From Myxococcus xanthus (GTDB lineage Bacteria > Myxococcota > Myxococcia > Myxococcales > Myxococcaceae): a DNA stretch of 64,000 nucleotides. Positions 48,315 to 56,644 of this stretch are shown in pieces (the first letter of the stretch is position 1; each line of letters begins with the position of its first letter). Under the pieces are notes generated by a model. The model saw only the letters and a program-made list of their open reading frames with translations, ran no database searches and had not been told where the DNA came from. A program made the position numbers and the translations under genes. Location: positions 7,296,001 to 7,360,000 of the forward strand of contig NZ_CP017174.1 in NCBI RefSeq assembly GCF_006402735.1, written 5' to 3'.

Positions 48315-49421
48315 TCAGGCCTTGGGACTGGCCACCAGGTCGAAGTCCGGGATGTGCTCACGCATGAACTCACGCATCCGGTTGATGAGGGCCGCTTCAA
48401 TCTGCCGGGCCCGCTCCCGGCTGACGCCGTACTTGTCGCCGATGTCCTGGAGCGTCAGGGGCTCGTCGGAGACGAGGCGGCTCTCGAAGATGAAGCGCTC
48501 CTTGCCCTCCAGCGTCCGGGCGAACTCGGACAGCTTCTCCCGGAAGAGGGCCTTGAGCTGCTCGGCGCCCAGGCGCTCGTCCGCCGGCATCGAGTTGGAC
48601 GGCAGGTAGCGGTCCGCCCGGGTGGTCCGCGAGTCGTCGTCGTTGCCCAGGGGCGCGTCGATGGACATCTCGTCGTGTCCCAGCCGCTGGTCCATCTCCA
48701 CCACGTCCTGCTCGGTGACGTTCAACCGCTCGGCGAGCAGCTTGGGGCTGGCCTCGAAGCCCTGGGCGATGAGCTTCTCCTGCTCCTGGCGCAACTTGAA
48801 GAAGAGCTTCCGCTGGGCCTCGGTGGTCCCCAGCTTCACCATCTTCCAGTTGTCCATGATGTAGCGAAGGATGTACGCGCGAATCCACCAGGCGGCGTAG
48901 CTGCTCAGCTTCACGCCGCGCTCGGGGTCGTACTTCTTCACCGCCTGCATCAGCCCGATGTTGCCCTCCTGGACCAGGTCCAGCAGGGACAACGGGTTGC
49001 GGTGGTACTCATGGGCCAGCTTGACGACCAGGCGCAGGTTGGATGCCACCAGCCGGTAGGCGGCGTTCACATCCCCGGATTCCTTGTAGTGCCGGGCCAG
49101 TTGGAGCTCTTCCTCCCGCGTCAGGAGCGGATGGCGCTGCACCTCGGCCATGTAGGCCTGGAGGGGGTCCCTGGGCGTGAGCCCCGTCTCCGCCGAGCGG
49201 ACGAGCGCCCGGGGGGGCACCACGGGGGTGTCCAGTTCGGCCTCCGGTTCGACCTCCGCCAGCTCCGCCGCGTCCGGCTCCAGGGAATCCGGGTCCGATT
49301 GAGCCTCGACTTCCGCCCCCTCCACCTCGGCGTCCACGACGTCGCCAGCCCCGGGCGAGGCCGGCCGTTTCACGCGGGGTCGGGGGGACGTACCTTTGGT
49401 TCTTTTCCTCCCATTCGCCAT
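48315..49421 (-). CDS. RpoH-type alternative sigma factor with an acidic N-terminal extension
   Basis: A 368-residue sigma-70 family protein lacking region 1.1. Region 1.2 starts at LTPRDPLQAYMAEVQRHPLLT; region 2 is NLRLVVKLAHEYHRNPLSLLDLVQEGNIGLMQAVKKYDPERGVKLSSYAAWWIRAYILRYIM. The RpoH box (AQRKLFFKLRQEQ) and region 4.2 (TLQDIGDKYGVSRERARQIE) follow. The first 85 residues are a basic start and a run of acidic residues absent from E. coli RpoH (about 285 residues). It may be the M. xanthus SigD type, which I recall as about this size, but this is unchecked. The ATG at 49421 has GGAG 5 nt upstream. It is divergent from the DEAD-box gene. Confidence 0.88.
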   Translation of the reverse strand: MANGRKRTKGTSPRPRVKRPASPGAGDVVDAEVEGAEVEAQSDPDSLEPDAAELAEVEPEAELDTPVVPPRALVRSAETGLTPRDPLQAYMAEVQRHPLLTREEELQLARHYKESGDVNAAYRLVASNLRLVVKLAHEYHRNPLSLLDLVQEGNIGLMQAVKKYDPERGVKLSSYAAWWIRAYILRYIMDNWKMVKLGTTEAQRKLFFKLRQEQEKLIAQGFEASPKLLAERLNVTEQDVVEMDQRLGHDEMSIDAPLGNDDDSRTTRADRYLPSNSMPADERLGAEQLKALFREKLSEFARTLEGKERFIFESRLVSDEPLTLQDIGDKYGVSRERARQIEAALINRMREFMREHIPDFDLVASPKA

Positions 49422-49489
49422 GGGGGCTCCATACAGCAAAGTGCCGCGATTGTTGCCACAGGGTAATGCAGGGGCTATGCCCATGCCTG

Positions 49490-51919
49490 ATGAGCGACAT
49501 CCAAGAGCCAAACGTGCCGGGGAGTCCGGCGCCTGACGAAGCCCCGACGCGTCCCGCCGAGTACATCGCGGACATCGGCTTCGACGACATGAACCTGTCA
49601 GAACCCATCCGCCTCGCCCTGGCGGAGCGCGGTTATACCAACCCCACCCCTGTCCAGGCCCGCGCCTTCCGGCCCGCCATGGAGGGAAAAGACCTCATCG
49701 TTCGCAGCAAGACGGGCACCGGTAAGACGGCCGCGTTCGGCCTACCCCTGCTCGAGAAGATTCCCGCCGATGAGCGCCGCGTCCGAGCGCTCATCCTCTG
49801 CCCCACTCGCGAGCTCGCCCTCCAGGTGGCGGACGAGCTGAAGATGCTCGCCAAGCACAAGGGGCTGAAAATCGCGGCCATCTACGGCGGCGCCTCCATG
49901 AAGCAGCAGGAGGACGCGCTGGAGGAAGGCACCCCCATCATCGTCGGCACGCCGGGACGCGTGTTCGACCACATCAACCGCGGCAACCTGAAGCTCGACG
50001 CGTGCGACCACGCCGTCCTGGATGAAGCGGATGAGATGCTGAACCAGGGCTTCTACGAGGAAGTCACGCGCATCCTCGACCGCCTTCCGAAGACGCGCCA
50101 GGTGCTGCTCTTCAGCGCCACCGTCCCCACGGACATCCAGAACCTCATCGCGCGCTACACGACGAACGCGGAAACGCTGCTGCTGTCCGGCGACGTCTTC
50201 ACGGTGGAGCACATCCACCACATCCGCTACGACGTGTCGGACGCCTTCCCCAAGCCGCGCAACCTCATCTACGTGCTGGAGAAGGAAGAGCCGCAGAACG
50301 CCATCATCTTCTGCAACACGCGGGATGACACGGCGCTGGTGACGGCGGTGCTCAACCGCAACGGCTTCGACGCGGAGCTGCTCAATGGCGACCTGCCGCA
50401 GAAGGAGCGCGAGCGGGTCATGGGCAAGGTGAAGCGCGGCGAGGTGGCCTTCATGGTCGCCACGGACATCGCGGCGCGCGGCATCGACATCTCCGGCCTG
50501 GAGTACGTCATCAACTACTCGCTGCCGGAGGACCCGGCGGTGTACCTGCACCGCGTGGGCCGCACCGGCCGCATCGGCAACAAGGGCACCGCCATCAACC
50601 TCTTCTCCGGGCGCGAGCTGGCCACGTACACCGCGCTGGAGAAGAAGTACGGCATCAAGTTCGACAAGCGCGAGATGCCGGCCCCGGAAGAGGCCATGCG
50701 CCTGTGGACGGAGCGCCACGTGCGCGAAATCCAGGAGGCCGCGGGCGGCTCCGTCTTCGAGGGCTTCCTGCCGCTGGCCGCGCAGCTCAAGCCCCGCGCG
50801 GACGCCGACGACCTCATCGCCTTCCTGCTGAAGTACTTCTTCAGCCACCTGCGCATGGAGAAGGCCGCCGCGGCGATGGCGGCGGAGGGGCGTGAGCCTC
50901 CGCAGGAGCGCAAGTTCGAGAGCCGCGAGGGCGGCCGGCGCGAGCGCGGCGAGCGCAAGGAGCGTGGCGGTGAGCGCCGCGACCGGGAGCGCGACGACCG
51001 GCGCGAGAAGCGTGGCGAGTCCTCCGAGCGCGAGCGCGAGCGCCGGCCCCGCCGTGACGACGCGCGGCGCGAGCGCGGCGGCGAGAGTGGCCGCGGCGCG
51101 GCGGCGCTGGAGGCGGGTCCGGGCGAAGCCAAGCTGTGGGTGAACCTGGGGACCGCGGATGGCCTGGGGCCGGGCAGCATCGCCACGGCGCTGGAAGACG
51201 CGGGCGCCCCGGTGGGCAAGGTGGTGCGCGCCGAGCTGCGCCCCACCTTCGCCTATGTCTTCGTGGCGGAGGAGGACGCCGCCGCCTTCGAGACCATCAA
51301 CGGCAAGCAGCACGGCACCAAGACGCTGCGCGTGGAGAAGAGCAAGCCGCGCACGGAGCGTGACGCCACGCCCCGCCCGCCCCCGTCTCCGGACGCGGGC
51401 CCCGGCGAGGCGAAGCTGTGGATCAACCTGGGCATGGACGACGGCATGGACGAGGCGAAGCTGCCCGCCGCGCTGGAGGCCGCGGGCGCTCCGGCCGGCA
51501 AGGTGCTGCGCACCCTGCTGCGCCCCACCTACGGCTACGCCTACGTGGCCGAGGAGGACGCGCCCGGCTTCGAGGCCGTCAACGGCAAGCCCCACGGCGA
51601 GAAGGCGCTGAAGGTGGAGCGTCACCGTCCGCGTGGCGCGCGCACGGAGCGCCGTCCCCGCACGGAGGCCCTGCCGGAGGTTCCCGGCCAGACACGTCTG
51701 TGGGTGGGCCTGGGCAAGCAGGACGGGCTGGACGAGGCGGGCGTCGCCGCCGCGCTGGAGGCCGCGGGCGCTCCGGCTGGCAAGGTGCTGCGCACGGACC
51801 TGCGCCCCACCTACGCGTATGTCTTCGTCGCCGACGAGGACGTGGCGGCCTTCGAGACCACGCACGGCAAGCCCCACGGCGAGCGCACGCTCAAGGTGGA
51901 GCAGGCCAAGCGGAAGTAG
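49490..51919 (+). CDS. DEAD-box RNA helicase with three tandem DbpA-like RNA-binding domains
   Basis: An 809-residue helicase. Core motifs: Q motif region (NPTPVQARAF), I (SKTGTGKTA), Ia (PTRELALQ), II (VLDEADEML), III (FSATVP), V (ATDIAARGIDI) and VI (HRVGRTGR). An Arg/Glu-rich linker (about 478-540) leads to three copies of a 75-residue RRM-like domain at about 545-617, 639-712 and 733-805. Each begins LWVNLG/LWINLG/LWVGLG and ends TLRVEK/ALKVER/TLKVEQ. CsdA and DbpA carry only one such domain. It probably remodels ribosomal or cold-stable RNA. The start has no Shine-Dalgarno sequence; TATGCC lies 8 nt before the ATG. It is divergent from the sigma factor gene (68 bp). Confidence 0.92.
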   Translation: MSDIQEPNVPGSPAPDEAPTRPAEYIADIGFDDMNLSEPIRLALAERGYTNPTPVQARAFRPAMEGKDLIVRSKTGTGKTAAFGLPLLEKIPADERRVRALILCPTRELALQVADELKMLAKHKGLKIAAIYGGASMKQQEDALEEGTPIIVGTPGRVFDHINRGNLKLDACDHAVLDEADEMLNQGFYEEVTRILDRLPKTRQVLLFSATVPTDIQNLIARYTTNAETLLLSGDVFTVEHIHHIRYDVSDAFPKPRNLIYVLEKEEPQNAIIFCNTRDDTALVTAVLNRNGFDAELLNGDLPQKERERVMGKVKRGEVAFMVATDIAARGIDISGLEYVINYSLPEDPAVYLHRVGRTGRIGNKGTAINLFSGRELATYTALEKKYGIKFDKREMPAPEEAMRLWTERHVREIQEAAGGSVFEGFLPLAAQLKPRADADDLIAFLLKYFFSHLRMEKAAAAMAAEGREPPQERKFESREGGRRERGERKERGGERRDRERDDRREKRGESSERERERRPRRDDARRERGGESGRGAAALEAGPGEAKLWVNLGTADGLGPGSIATALEDAGAPVGKVVRAELRPTFAYVFVAEEDAAAFETINGKQHGTKTLRVEKSKPRTERDATPRPPPSPDAGPGEAKLWINLGMDDGMDEAKLPAALEAAGAPAGKVLRTLLRPTYGYAYVAEEDAPGFEAVNGKPHGEKALKVERHRPRGARTERRPRTEALPEVPGQTRLWVGLGKQDGLDEAGVAAALEAAGAPAGKVLRTDLRPTYAYVFVADEDVAAFETTHGKPHGERTLKVEQAKRK

Positions 51920-51923
51920 TCCC

Positions 51924-52436
51924 TCAGGTGCCGCCGGTCCCTGGACTGGCGGCCTTCCTGCGCCGCTCACGGTGGTAGTGGGCGGCGCACAGGCTCCGGG
52001 CGAGCACCGGCTTCTCACAGCCGGGCTCGCCGCAGCGGGCGGGCTCCGGCCGGACGGCCTGGATGTCCTCCGTTGCCCACGTGGGCTCGTCGAACATCAC
52101 CTCCGCCACCGACAGCAACCGGTCCACGTCCGCGCGAGCCAGGCCGCGCCCCCGGACGAAGGCCTCCAGCCGGTGGCCACCCGCGTCCTGCGTGTCCTCC
52201 AGCCGCAAGAGTTCCCACAGTGGGAGATGGAGCGCGGCGGCCACCTGGAGCAGCGTCTCGTAGCTGGGGCTGCGCTCGCCCCGCTCCAGCAGGGACGCGA
52301 AGGACACGGAGATGCCGCAGCGGGCGGCGAAGTCCTCCTGGGTGAGTCCCCGCCGCTCCCGCAGTGTCCGGATGCGCCGGGCCAGTCCCTGGAGGTGTCC
52401 GCTCACGGTGGAAGCGTCCGGCGGTTCGGGCGGCAT
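51924..52436 (-). CDS. XRE-family regulator with a C-terminal zinc finger
   Basis: A 170-residue protein. Residues about 17-75 form a Cro/C1-type helix-turn-helix (RRIRTLRERRGLTQEDFAARCGISVSFASLLERGERSPSYETLLQVAAAL). The last 40 residues hold a short zinc-binding module, RCGEPGCEKPVLARSLCAAHYHRERR, with C-x4-C-x9-C-x3-H, a pattern often seen in phage-type zinc fingers. It is divergent from gdhA with promoters nearly back to back, so it may control gdhA and itself. It converges with the helicase gene with only 4 bp between them. Confidence 0.85.
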   Translation of the reverse strand: MPPEPPDASTVSGHLQGLARRIRTLRERRGLTQEDFAARCGISVSFASLLERGERSPSYETLLQVAAALHLPLWELLRLEDTQDAGGHRLEAFVRGRGLARADVDRLLSVAEVMFDEPTWATEDIQAVRPEPARCGEPGCEKPVLARSLCAAHYHRERRRKAASPGTGGT

Positions 52437-52447
52437 GGCAGTTTCCT

Positions 52448-52474
52448 ATGGTAGCGCACCCCTTCTGTTAAGGT
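52448..52474. promoter_or_regulatory. Back-to-back -10 boxes of the XRE gene and gdhA
   Basis: TACCAT on the minus strand (52453-52448) lies 11 nt before the XRE start; TAAGGT on the plus strand (52469-52474) lies 33 nt before the gdhA start. The two promoters would overlap upstream, allowing joint control. Neither has a strong -35 box. Confidence 0.35.
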
Positions 52475-52507
52475 CTCGCGCGCCGCCATCCAGGAGTTTG
52501 CCGACAC

Positions 52508-53737
52508 ATGAGCGCCGTCGAGGGTACCAACTACTACTTCCGCAAAGCCGCGCGGATCATGGACGTGGGCACCCCCATCGAAACGCTGCTCGCCACGCCC
52601 CTGCGCGAGGTGAAGGTCCAGGTCTCCATCGAGATGGACTCCGGGGAGATTCGCACCTTCCTCGGCTACCGGATTCAGCACGACAACAGCCGCGGCCCCA
52701 TGAAGGGCGGCCTGCGCTACCACCCGATGCTGGACCAGGACGAGTGCGCGTCGCTCGCCTCGCTGATGACGTGGAAGACGGCCGTGGTGAATGTCCCCTA
52801 TGGCGGCGCCAAGGGCGGCATCGCCTGTGACCCGTCCCAGCTGAGCATCAAGGAGCTGGAGCGCCTCACCCGGAAGTTCGTGGACCAGGTGCAGGACGTC
52901 ATCGGCCCCACGCGCGACATCCCCGCCCCCGACGTCAACACCAACCCCCAGGTGATGGCGTGGATCATGGACCAGTATTCGCGCTACCACGGCCACTCTC
53001 CCGCGGTGGTGACGGGCAAGCCGCTGGAGCTCTACGGCTCCAAGGGCCGCGAGGCCGCCACCGGCCGCGGACTGCTCTACGTGGCGCGTGAAATCCTGCG
53101 TGATTTGGGCCTGCCGGTGAAGGGCACGCGCTTCGCGCTCCAGGGCTTCGGCAACGTGGGCGGCCACACCGCGCAGCTCCTCTGGGAGGACGGCGGCGTG
53201 GTGGTGGCGGTGGCGGACGCGCTGGGCGGCGTGCGCAACCCGCAGGGCCTGGACATCCCGTCCCTCTTCGAGCACGTGAAGCGCACCGGCACGGTGGCGG
53301 GCTTCAGCGGTGGTGCTTCGTGCAGCAACGATGACGTGCTGGGCGCGGACTGTGAGGTCCTCATCCCCGCGGCGCTGGGCCACGTGCTCACCCGGGAGAA
53401 TGCCCACGCGGTGCGCGCCAAGCTCATCATCGAAGGCGCCAACGGCCCCACCCAGCCGGAGGCCGACGAAATCTTCGAGAAGCGCGGCATCTTCGTGGTG
53501 CCGGACGTGCTCGCCAGCGCCGGCGGCGTGACGGTGAGCTACTTCGAGTGGGTGCAGAACCTCCAGCACCTGTCGTGGGAGGAGGACCGCGTCAACGCGG
53601 AGCTGGAGAAGTCCATGAAGGAGGCCTACGAGCGCGTGGCGCAGGTGGCGCGCTCCCGGAAGGTCTCCATGCGGACGGCCGCGTACATCCTGGCGATTGG
53701 CCGGGTGGGCAAGGCCACCGTGCTGCGCGGCATCTGA
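52508..53737 (+). CDS. gdhA: Glutamate dehydrogenase
   Basis: A 409-residue Glu/Leu/Phe/Val dehydrogenase, the short hexameric form. The substrate and catalytic region is DNSRGPMKGGLRYHP, then TWKTAVVNVPYGGAKGG and DIPAPDVNTNP with the catalytic Asp. The Rossmann loop is FALQGFGNVGGHTA, with an acidic or neutral position after the second strand (VVVAVADALGG), suggesting NAD rather than NADP. It interconverts glutamate and 2-oxoglutarate, probably in glutamate breakdown in an amino-acid-feeding predator. Leucine dehydrogenase is less likely from length. AGGAG lies 11 nt before the ATG. It is followed by ilvA after 114 bp. Confidence 0.92.
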   Translation: MSAVEGTNYYFRKAARIMDVGTPIETLLATPLREVKVQVSIEMDSGEIRTFLGYRIQHDNSRGPMKGGLRYHPMLDQDECASLASLMTWKTAVVNVPYGGAKGGIACDPSQLSIKELERLTRKFVDQVQDVIGPTRDIPAPDVNTNPQVMAWIMDQYSRYHGHSPAVVTGKPLELYGSKGREAATGRGLLYVAREILRDLGLPVKGTRFALQGFGNVGGHTAQLLWEDGGVVVAVADALGGVRNPQGLDIPSLFEHVKRTGTVAGFSGGASCSNDDVLGADCEVLIPAALGHVLTRENAHAVRAKLIIEGANGPTQPEADEIFEKRGIFVVPDVLASAGGVTVSYFEWVQNLQHLSWEEDRVNAELEKSMKEAYERVAQVARSRKVSMRTAAYILAIGRVGKATVLRGI

Positions 53738-53851
53738 CGCGGCCCGCCGTGTCACGCGCTGGACGTAGCGCGGCGCGGCAGGCAGCCAGCGGAGCACGCT
53801 CTTTCCTCGTGTCGCTTCCGCCCGGGGCTCGCATCCGATAGAGGCGCGCCC

Positions 53852-55069
53852 ATGGTCACCCTCGAGGACATCCAGGCCGCGCGCGAGCGCCTTCGCTCGG
53901 CCATCCGCCCCACGCCGTGCCCGCAGTCGGACTACTTCACGGAGCGGACGGAGTGCGCCGCGGTGTTCTTCAAGCTGGAGAACCTCCAGCGCACCGGGGC
54001 ATTCAAGGAGCGCGGCGCCCTCAACAAGCTGCTGACGCTGACCGAGGACGAGCGGCGCCGGGGCGTCATCGCCGCGTCCGCCGGCAACCACGCGCAGGGC
54101 GTGGCGTACCACGCGCGTCGGCTGGGCGTGAGCGCCACCATCGTCATGCCGGAGCGCACCCCGCTCATCAAGGTGTCGCGCACGCGGGATGACTACGGCG
54201 CGCGCGTGGTGCTCAAGGGCACCAACTACGACGAGGCCTACGCGGAGGCGCTGCGCATCCAGAAGGCGGAGGACCGCGTCTTCATCCACCCCTTCAATGA
54301 CGCGCACGTCATCGCCGGCCAGGGCACCATCGGCCTGGAGCTGCTGGAGCAGTGCCCCGACCTGGAGGTGGTGCTCGTCCCCATTGGCGGTGGCGGGCTC
54401 ATCTCCGGCATCGCGTGCGCGCTGAAGGAGACGCGGCCCGACATCCGCGTGGTGGGCGTGCAGGCGGAGACCATCGCCAGCATGAAGGCGTCGGTGGAGG
54501 CGGGCGAGCGCGTGCTGCTGGCCGCCGCGGGCACCACCATCGCGGACGGCATCGCCGTCAAGCGCGTGGGCGACCTCACCTTCCCCATGGTGCAGAAGTA
54601 CGTGGACGAGGTGGTGGCGGTGGACGAGGAGGAGATTGCCGCCGCCATCCTCACCCTCCTGGAGCAGGAGAAGAGCGTGGTGGAGGGCGCCGGCGCGGTG
54701 GGCCTGGCGGCGCTGCTCAGCGGTGACGTTCCCTCCGCGCGGGGCCGGCGCACCGCCATCATCTTGAGCGGTGGCAACATCGACATGAACGTCATCAGCC
54801 GCATCATCGAGCGCGGCCTGGTGAAGGCCGGTCGTCTGGTGCAACTGGAGGTCCGGCTGCCGGACCGGCCCGGCATGCTGGCGAAGCTCACCACGCAGGT
54901 GGCCGACCTGCGCGCCAATGTCGTGGAGATCCACCACGAGCGCGCCTTCTCCAAGGCGGGCCTGGGGGAGGCCATGGTGGAGGTGACGCTGGAGACCACC
55001 GGGCCCGCGCAAATCGAGGAGCTGGAGCGCGCGCTCCACCGGCTGGGCTGGCAGGTGGCCCGCAAGTAA
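53852..55069 (+). CDS. ilvA: Threonine ammonia-lyase with an ACT domain
   Basis: A 405-residue PLP enzyme that deaminates threonine to 2-oxobutyrate. The PLP Lys is Lys 52 (TGAFKERGALNKL), the phosphate-binding loop is IPGGGGLISGI-like (VPIGGGGLISGIACA), and the substrate loop is ASAGNHAQGVAYHA. A C-terminal ACT domain (about 330-405, RLVQLEVRLPDRPGMLAKLTTQVADLRANVVEIHHER) suggests allosteric control. The length and single ACT domain match the TdcB-plus-ACT form common outside enterics, rather than the 514-residue IlvA with two regulatory domains. The start has TAGAGG 7 nt upstream and no Shine-Dalgarno sequence. Confidence 0.9.
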   Translation: MVTLEDIQAARERLRSAIRPTPCPQSDYFTERTECAAVFFKLENLQRTGAFKERGALNKLLTLTEDERRRGVIAASAGNHAQGVAYHARRLGVSATIVMPERTPLIKVSRTRDDYGARVVLKGTNYDEAYAEALRIQKAEDRVFIHPFNDAHVIAGQGTIGLELLEQCPDLEVVLVPIGGGGLISGIACALKETRPDIRVVGVQAETIASMKASVEAGERVLLAAAGTTIADGIAVKRVGDLTFPMVQKYVDEVVAVDEEEIAAAILTLLEQEKSVVEGAGAVGLAALLSGDVPSARGRRTAIILSGGNIDMNVISRIIERGLVKAGRLVQLEVRLPDRPGMLAKLTTQVADLRANVVEIHHERAFSKAGLGEAMVEVTLETTGPAQIEELERALHRLGWQVARK

Positions 55070-55115
55070 CACCCATCCGGGGGCAGGGCCTTGCGCCCGT
55101 GCGCCCGTGTCCGGC

Positions 55116-55121
55116 GATACT
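55116..55121 (+). promoter_or_regulatory. Candidate -10 box of a leaderless promoter
   Basis: GATACT ends 6 nt before the ATG of the secreted metalloprotease-like gene. The only purine-rich run (AGGG) is too close to the start codon to serve the ribosome. Confidence 0.35.
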
Positions 55122-55127
55122 CAGGGC

Positions 55128-56519
55128 ATGAGCCCCGCCGCCCTGCTCTCCGCCCTGCTGCTGACCGCCGCCCCTTCTTCTCCCGGACAGAAGGCGAAGT
55201 CGCTCGCCGCCAGCCGCGCCTGGGAGGAGCTCTATCTGGCCTTCTCGGCCGGAGAGGCATCGGACGTGCCCGCCCCGCAGCGGGGCACCGTCGCCACGGC
55301 GCTCCAGAAGGGCTGCGAGGCGCTGAAGGACGAGGACCCGGTAATGGCGTACTCACTGGGCGAGCGCGCCACCGTCTACGAGGAGTCCGCGGGCGCGCTG
55401 CGGTGCCTGGCCCGGGCCGCGCGGAAGACGGACCAGCGGGCCACCGCGGAAGCCGCCCTGCGCAAGGGGCTGGCCCAGTACCCCAAGGACGGTGCCTTCG
55501 GCCTGGAGCTGGGGCGGCTGCTGATGGAGGAACAGGACGCGGCGGGCGCCGTGGCGGCGCTGGAGAAGGTGCCGGCGAAGTCGAAGGAGGCCACGGAAGC
55601 GAAGCGGCTGCTCGTGCAGGCCCGCGCCAAGACGACGGAGGAGACCGCCGCGCGGCGGGAGGCGGAGCGCCTGGAGCTGCGGATGAATGGCGCCACGAGC
55701 GGGCGGCCCACCGTCACGGCCGAAGCCCAGCCCGCGGTGGCCGGCCAGGGCCGGGGCTCCACGCGCTCGGCCAGCCTCAACTACGAGTCGGGCACCGGCG
55801 CGGACGGCATGCGGACGCGCTCCAACAGCCGCTTCGTCATCAAGTACTTCAACAACCAGCGCGACTTCGGCCAGCGCGCGGAGTACGAGGGACGAATCGT
55901 CGCCGCGCTGGACGAGGCCTACGACTTCACCCGCAGCATGCTGGGCGAGGTGCGACAGGCGCCGGTGGACATCATCCTGTACACACTCGCGGAGTTCCAG
56001 ACGCACTTCGGCGCGGCGAAGGCGCGAGCGGTGGCCGGGCTCTATTCCGACAACGCCATCCGCATCAACGACGCCGCGGAGCTGACGCAGCAGACCAAGG
56101 CCACCCTGGTCCACGAGTACGTACACGCCGCGCTGGATGACTTCTGCGACGGCGACGGCAACAACCTCCCCGTCTGGCTCAACGAGGGCCTGGCCGAGTA
56201 CGTCGAGTGGCGCTACCTGGGAGGCGAGGACCCCGAGCGGTCGGTCCGGAACTACATGGCCCAGGCCGCCAAGGCGAACTCCCTGCCCAAGCTGGCGCAG
56301 ATGGAGGGCGCGTCCCTCATCATGCAGCGGAACCCGACGGTCGCCTATGCCACCTCCGCCGTGGCGGTCCGCGAGCTGGTGAAGCGGGGCGGCACGGGCC
56401 GGTTCCTCACGATGGTCCGCGAGGTGGGACGGGGAAGACCCATCGACGAGGCCCTGTCGGACCACTACGGCAAGACTCGGGCGAGCCTCGACGAGGACGT
56501 CCGGGCCGCTCTCCAGTAG
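55128..56519 (+). CDS. Secreted protein with TPR-like repeats and a gluzincin (MA-clan) protease domain
   Basis: A 463-residue protein with a signal peptide (MSPAALLSALLLTAAPSSPG). The first half is helical and repeat-like (ALRCLARAARKTDQRATAEAALRKGLAQYPKDGAFGLELGRLL, TPR-type). The second half has the zinc motif HEYVH (His 329, Glu 330, His 333) and a Glu in WLNEGLAEYVEWRYLGG about 24 residues on, the layout of peptidase MA-like proteins. The C-terminal helix SAVAVRELVKRGGTGRFLTMVREVGRG is also typical. It probably acts in the periplasm or outside; the substrate is unknown. The start at 55128 was chosen for its normal signal peptide; an upstream GTG at 55107 is possible. Confidence 0.8.
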   Translation: MSPAALLSALLLTAAPSSPGQKAKSLAASRAWEELYLAFSAGEASDVPAPQRGTVATALQKGCEALKDEDPVMAYSLGERATVYEESAGALRCLARAARKTDQRATAEAALRKGLAQYPKDGAFGLELGRLLMEEQDAAGAVAALEKVPAKSKEATEAKRLLVQARAKTTEETAARREAERLELRMNGATSGRPTVTAEAQPAVAGQGRGSTRSASLNYESGTGADGMRTRSNSRFVIKYFNNQRDFGQRAEYEGRIVAALDEAYDFTRSMLGEVRQAPVDIILYTLAEFQTHFGAAKARAVAGLYSDNAIRINDAAELTQQTKATLVHEYVHAALDDFCDGDGNNLPVWLNEGLAEYVEWRYLGGEDPERSVRNYMAQAAKANSLPKLAQMEGASLIMQRNPTVAYATSAVAVRELVKRGGTGRFLTMVREVGRGRPIDEALSDHYGKTRASLDEDVRAALQ

Positions 56520-56551
56520 GGGAGGCTGGCAGCCGGGCCCGGGCCAATTGG

Positions 56552-56580
56552 TTTACCCGTTCCCGGGAGTCCCCTAGACT
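56552..56580 (+). promoter_or_regulatory. Candidate sigma-70 promoter of the giant repeat protein gene
   Basis: TTTACC (56552-56557) and TAGACT (56575-56580) are separated by 17 nt, a fair match to a housekeeping promoter. The predicted leader to the ATG at 56645 is about 57 nt, with AAGGTG before the start codon. Confidence 0.35.
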
Positions 56581-56644
56581 CGCAGCCCCTCTATTTACGC
56601 TGCGACAGAGGCTCGGCTGTACGCTGTCCGCAGCAAGGTGACGG

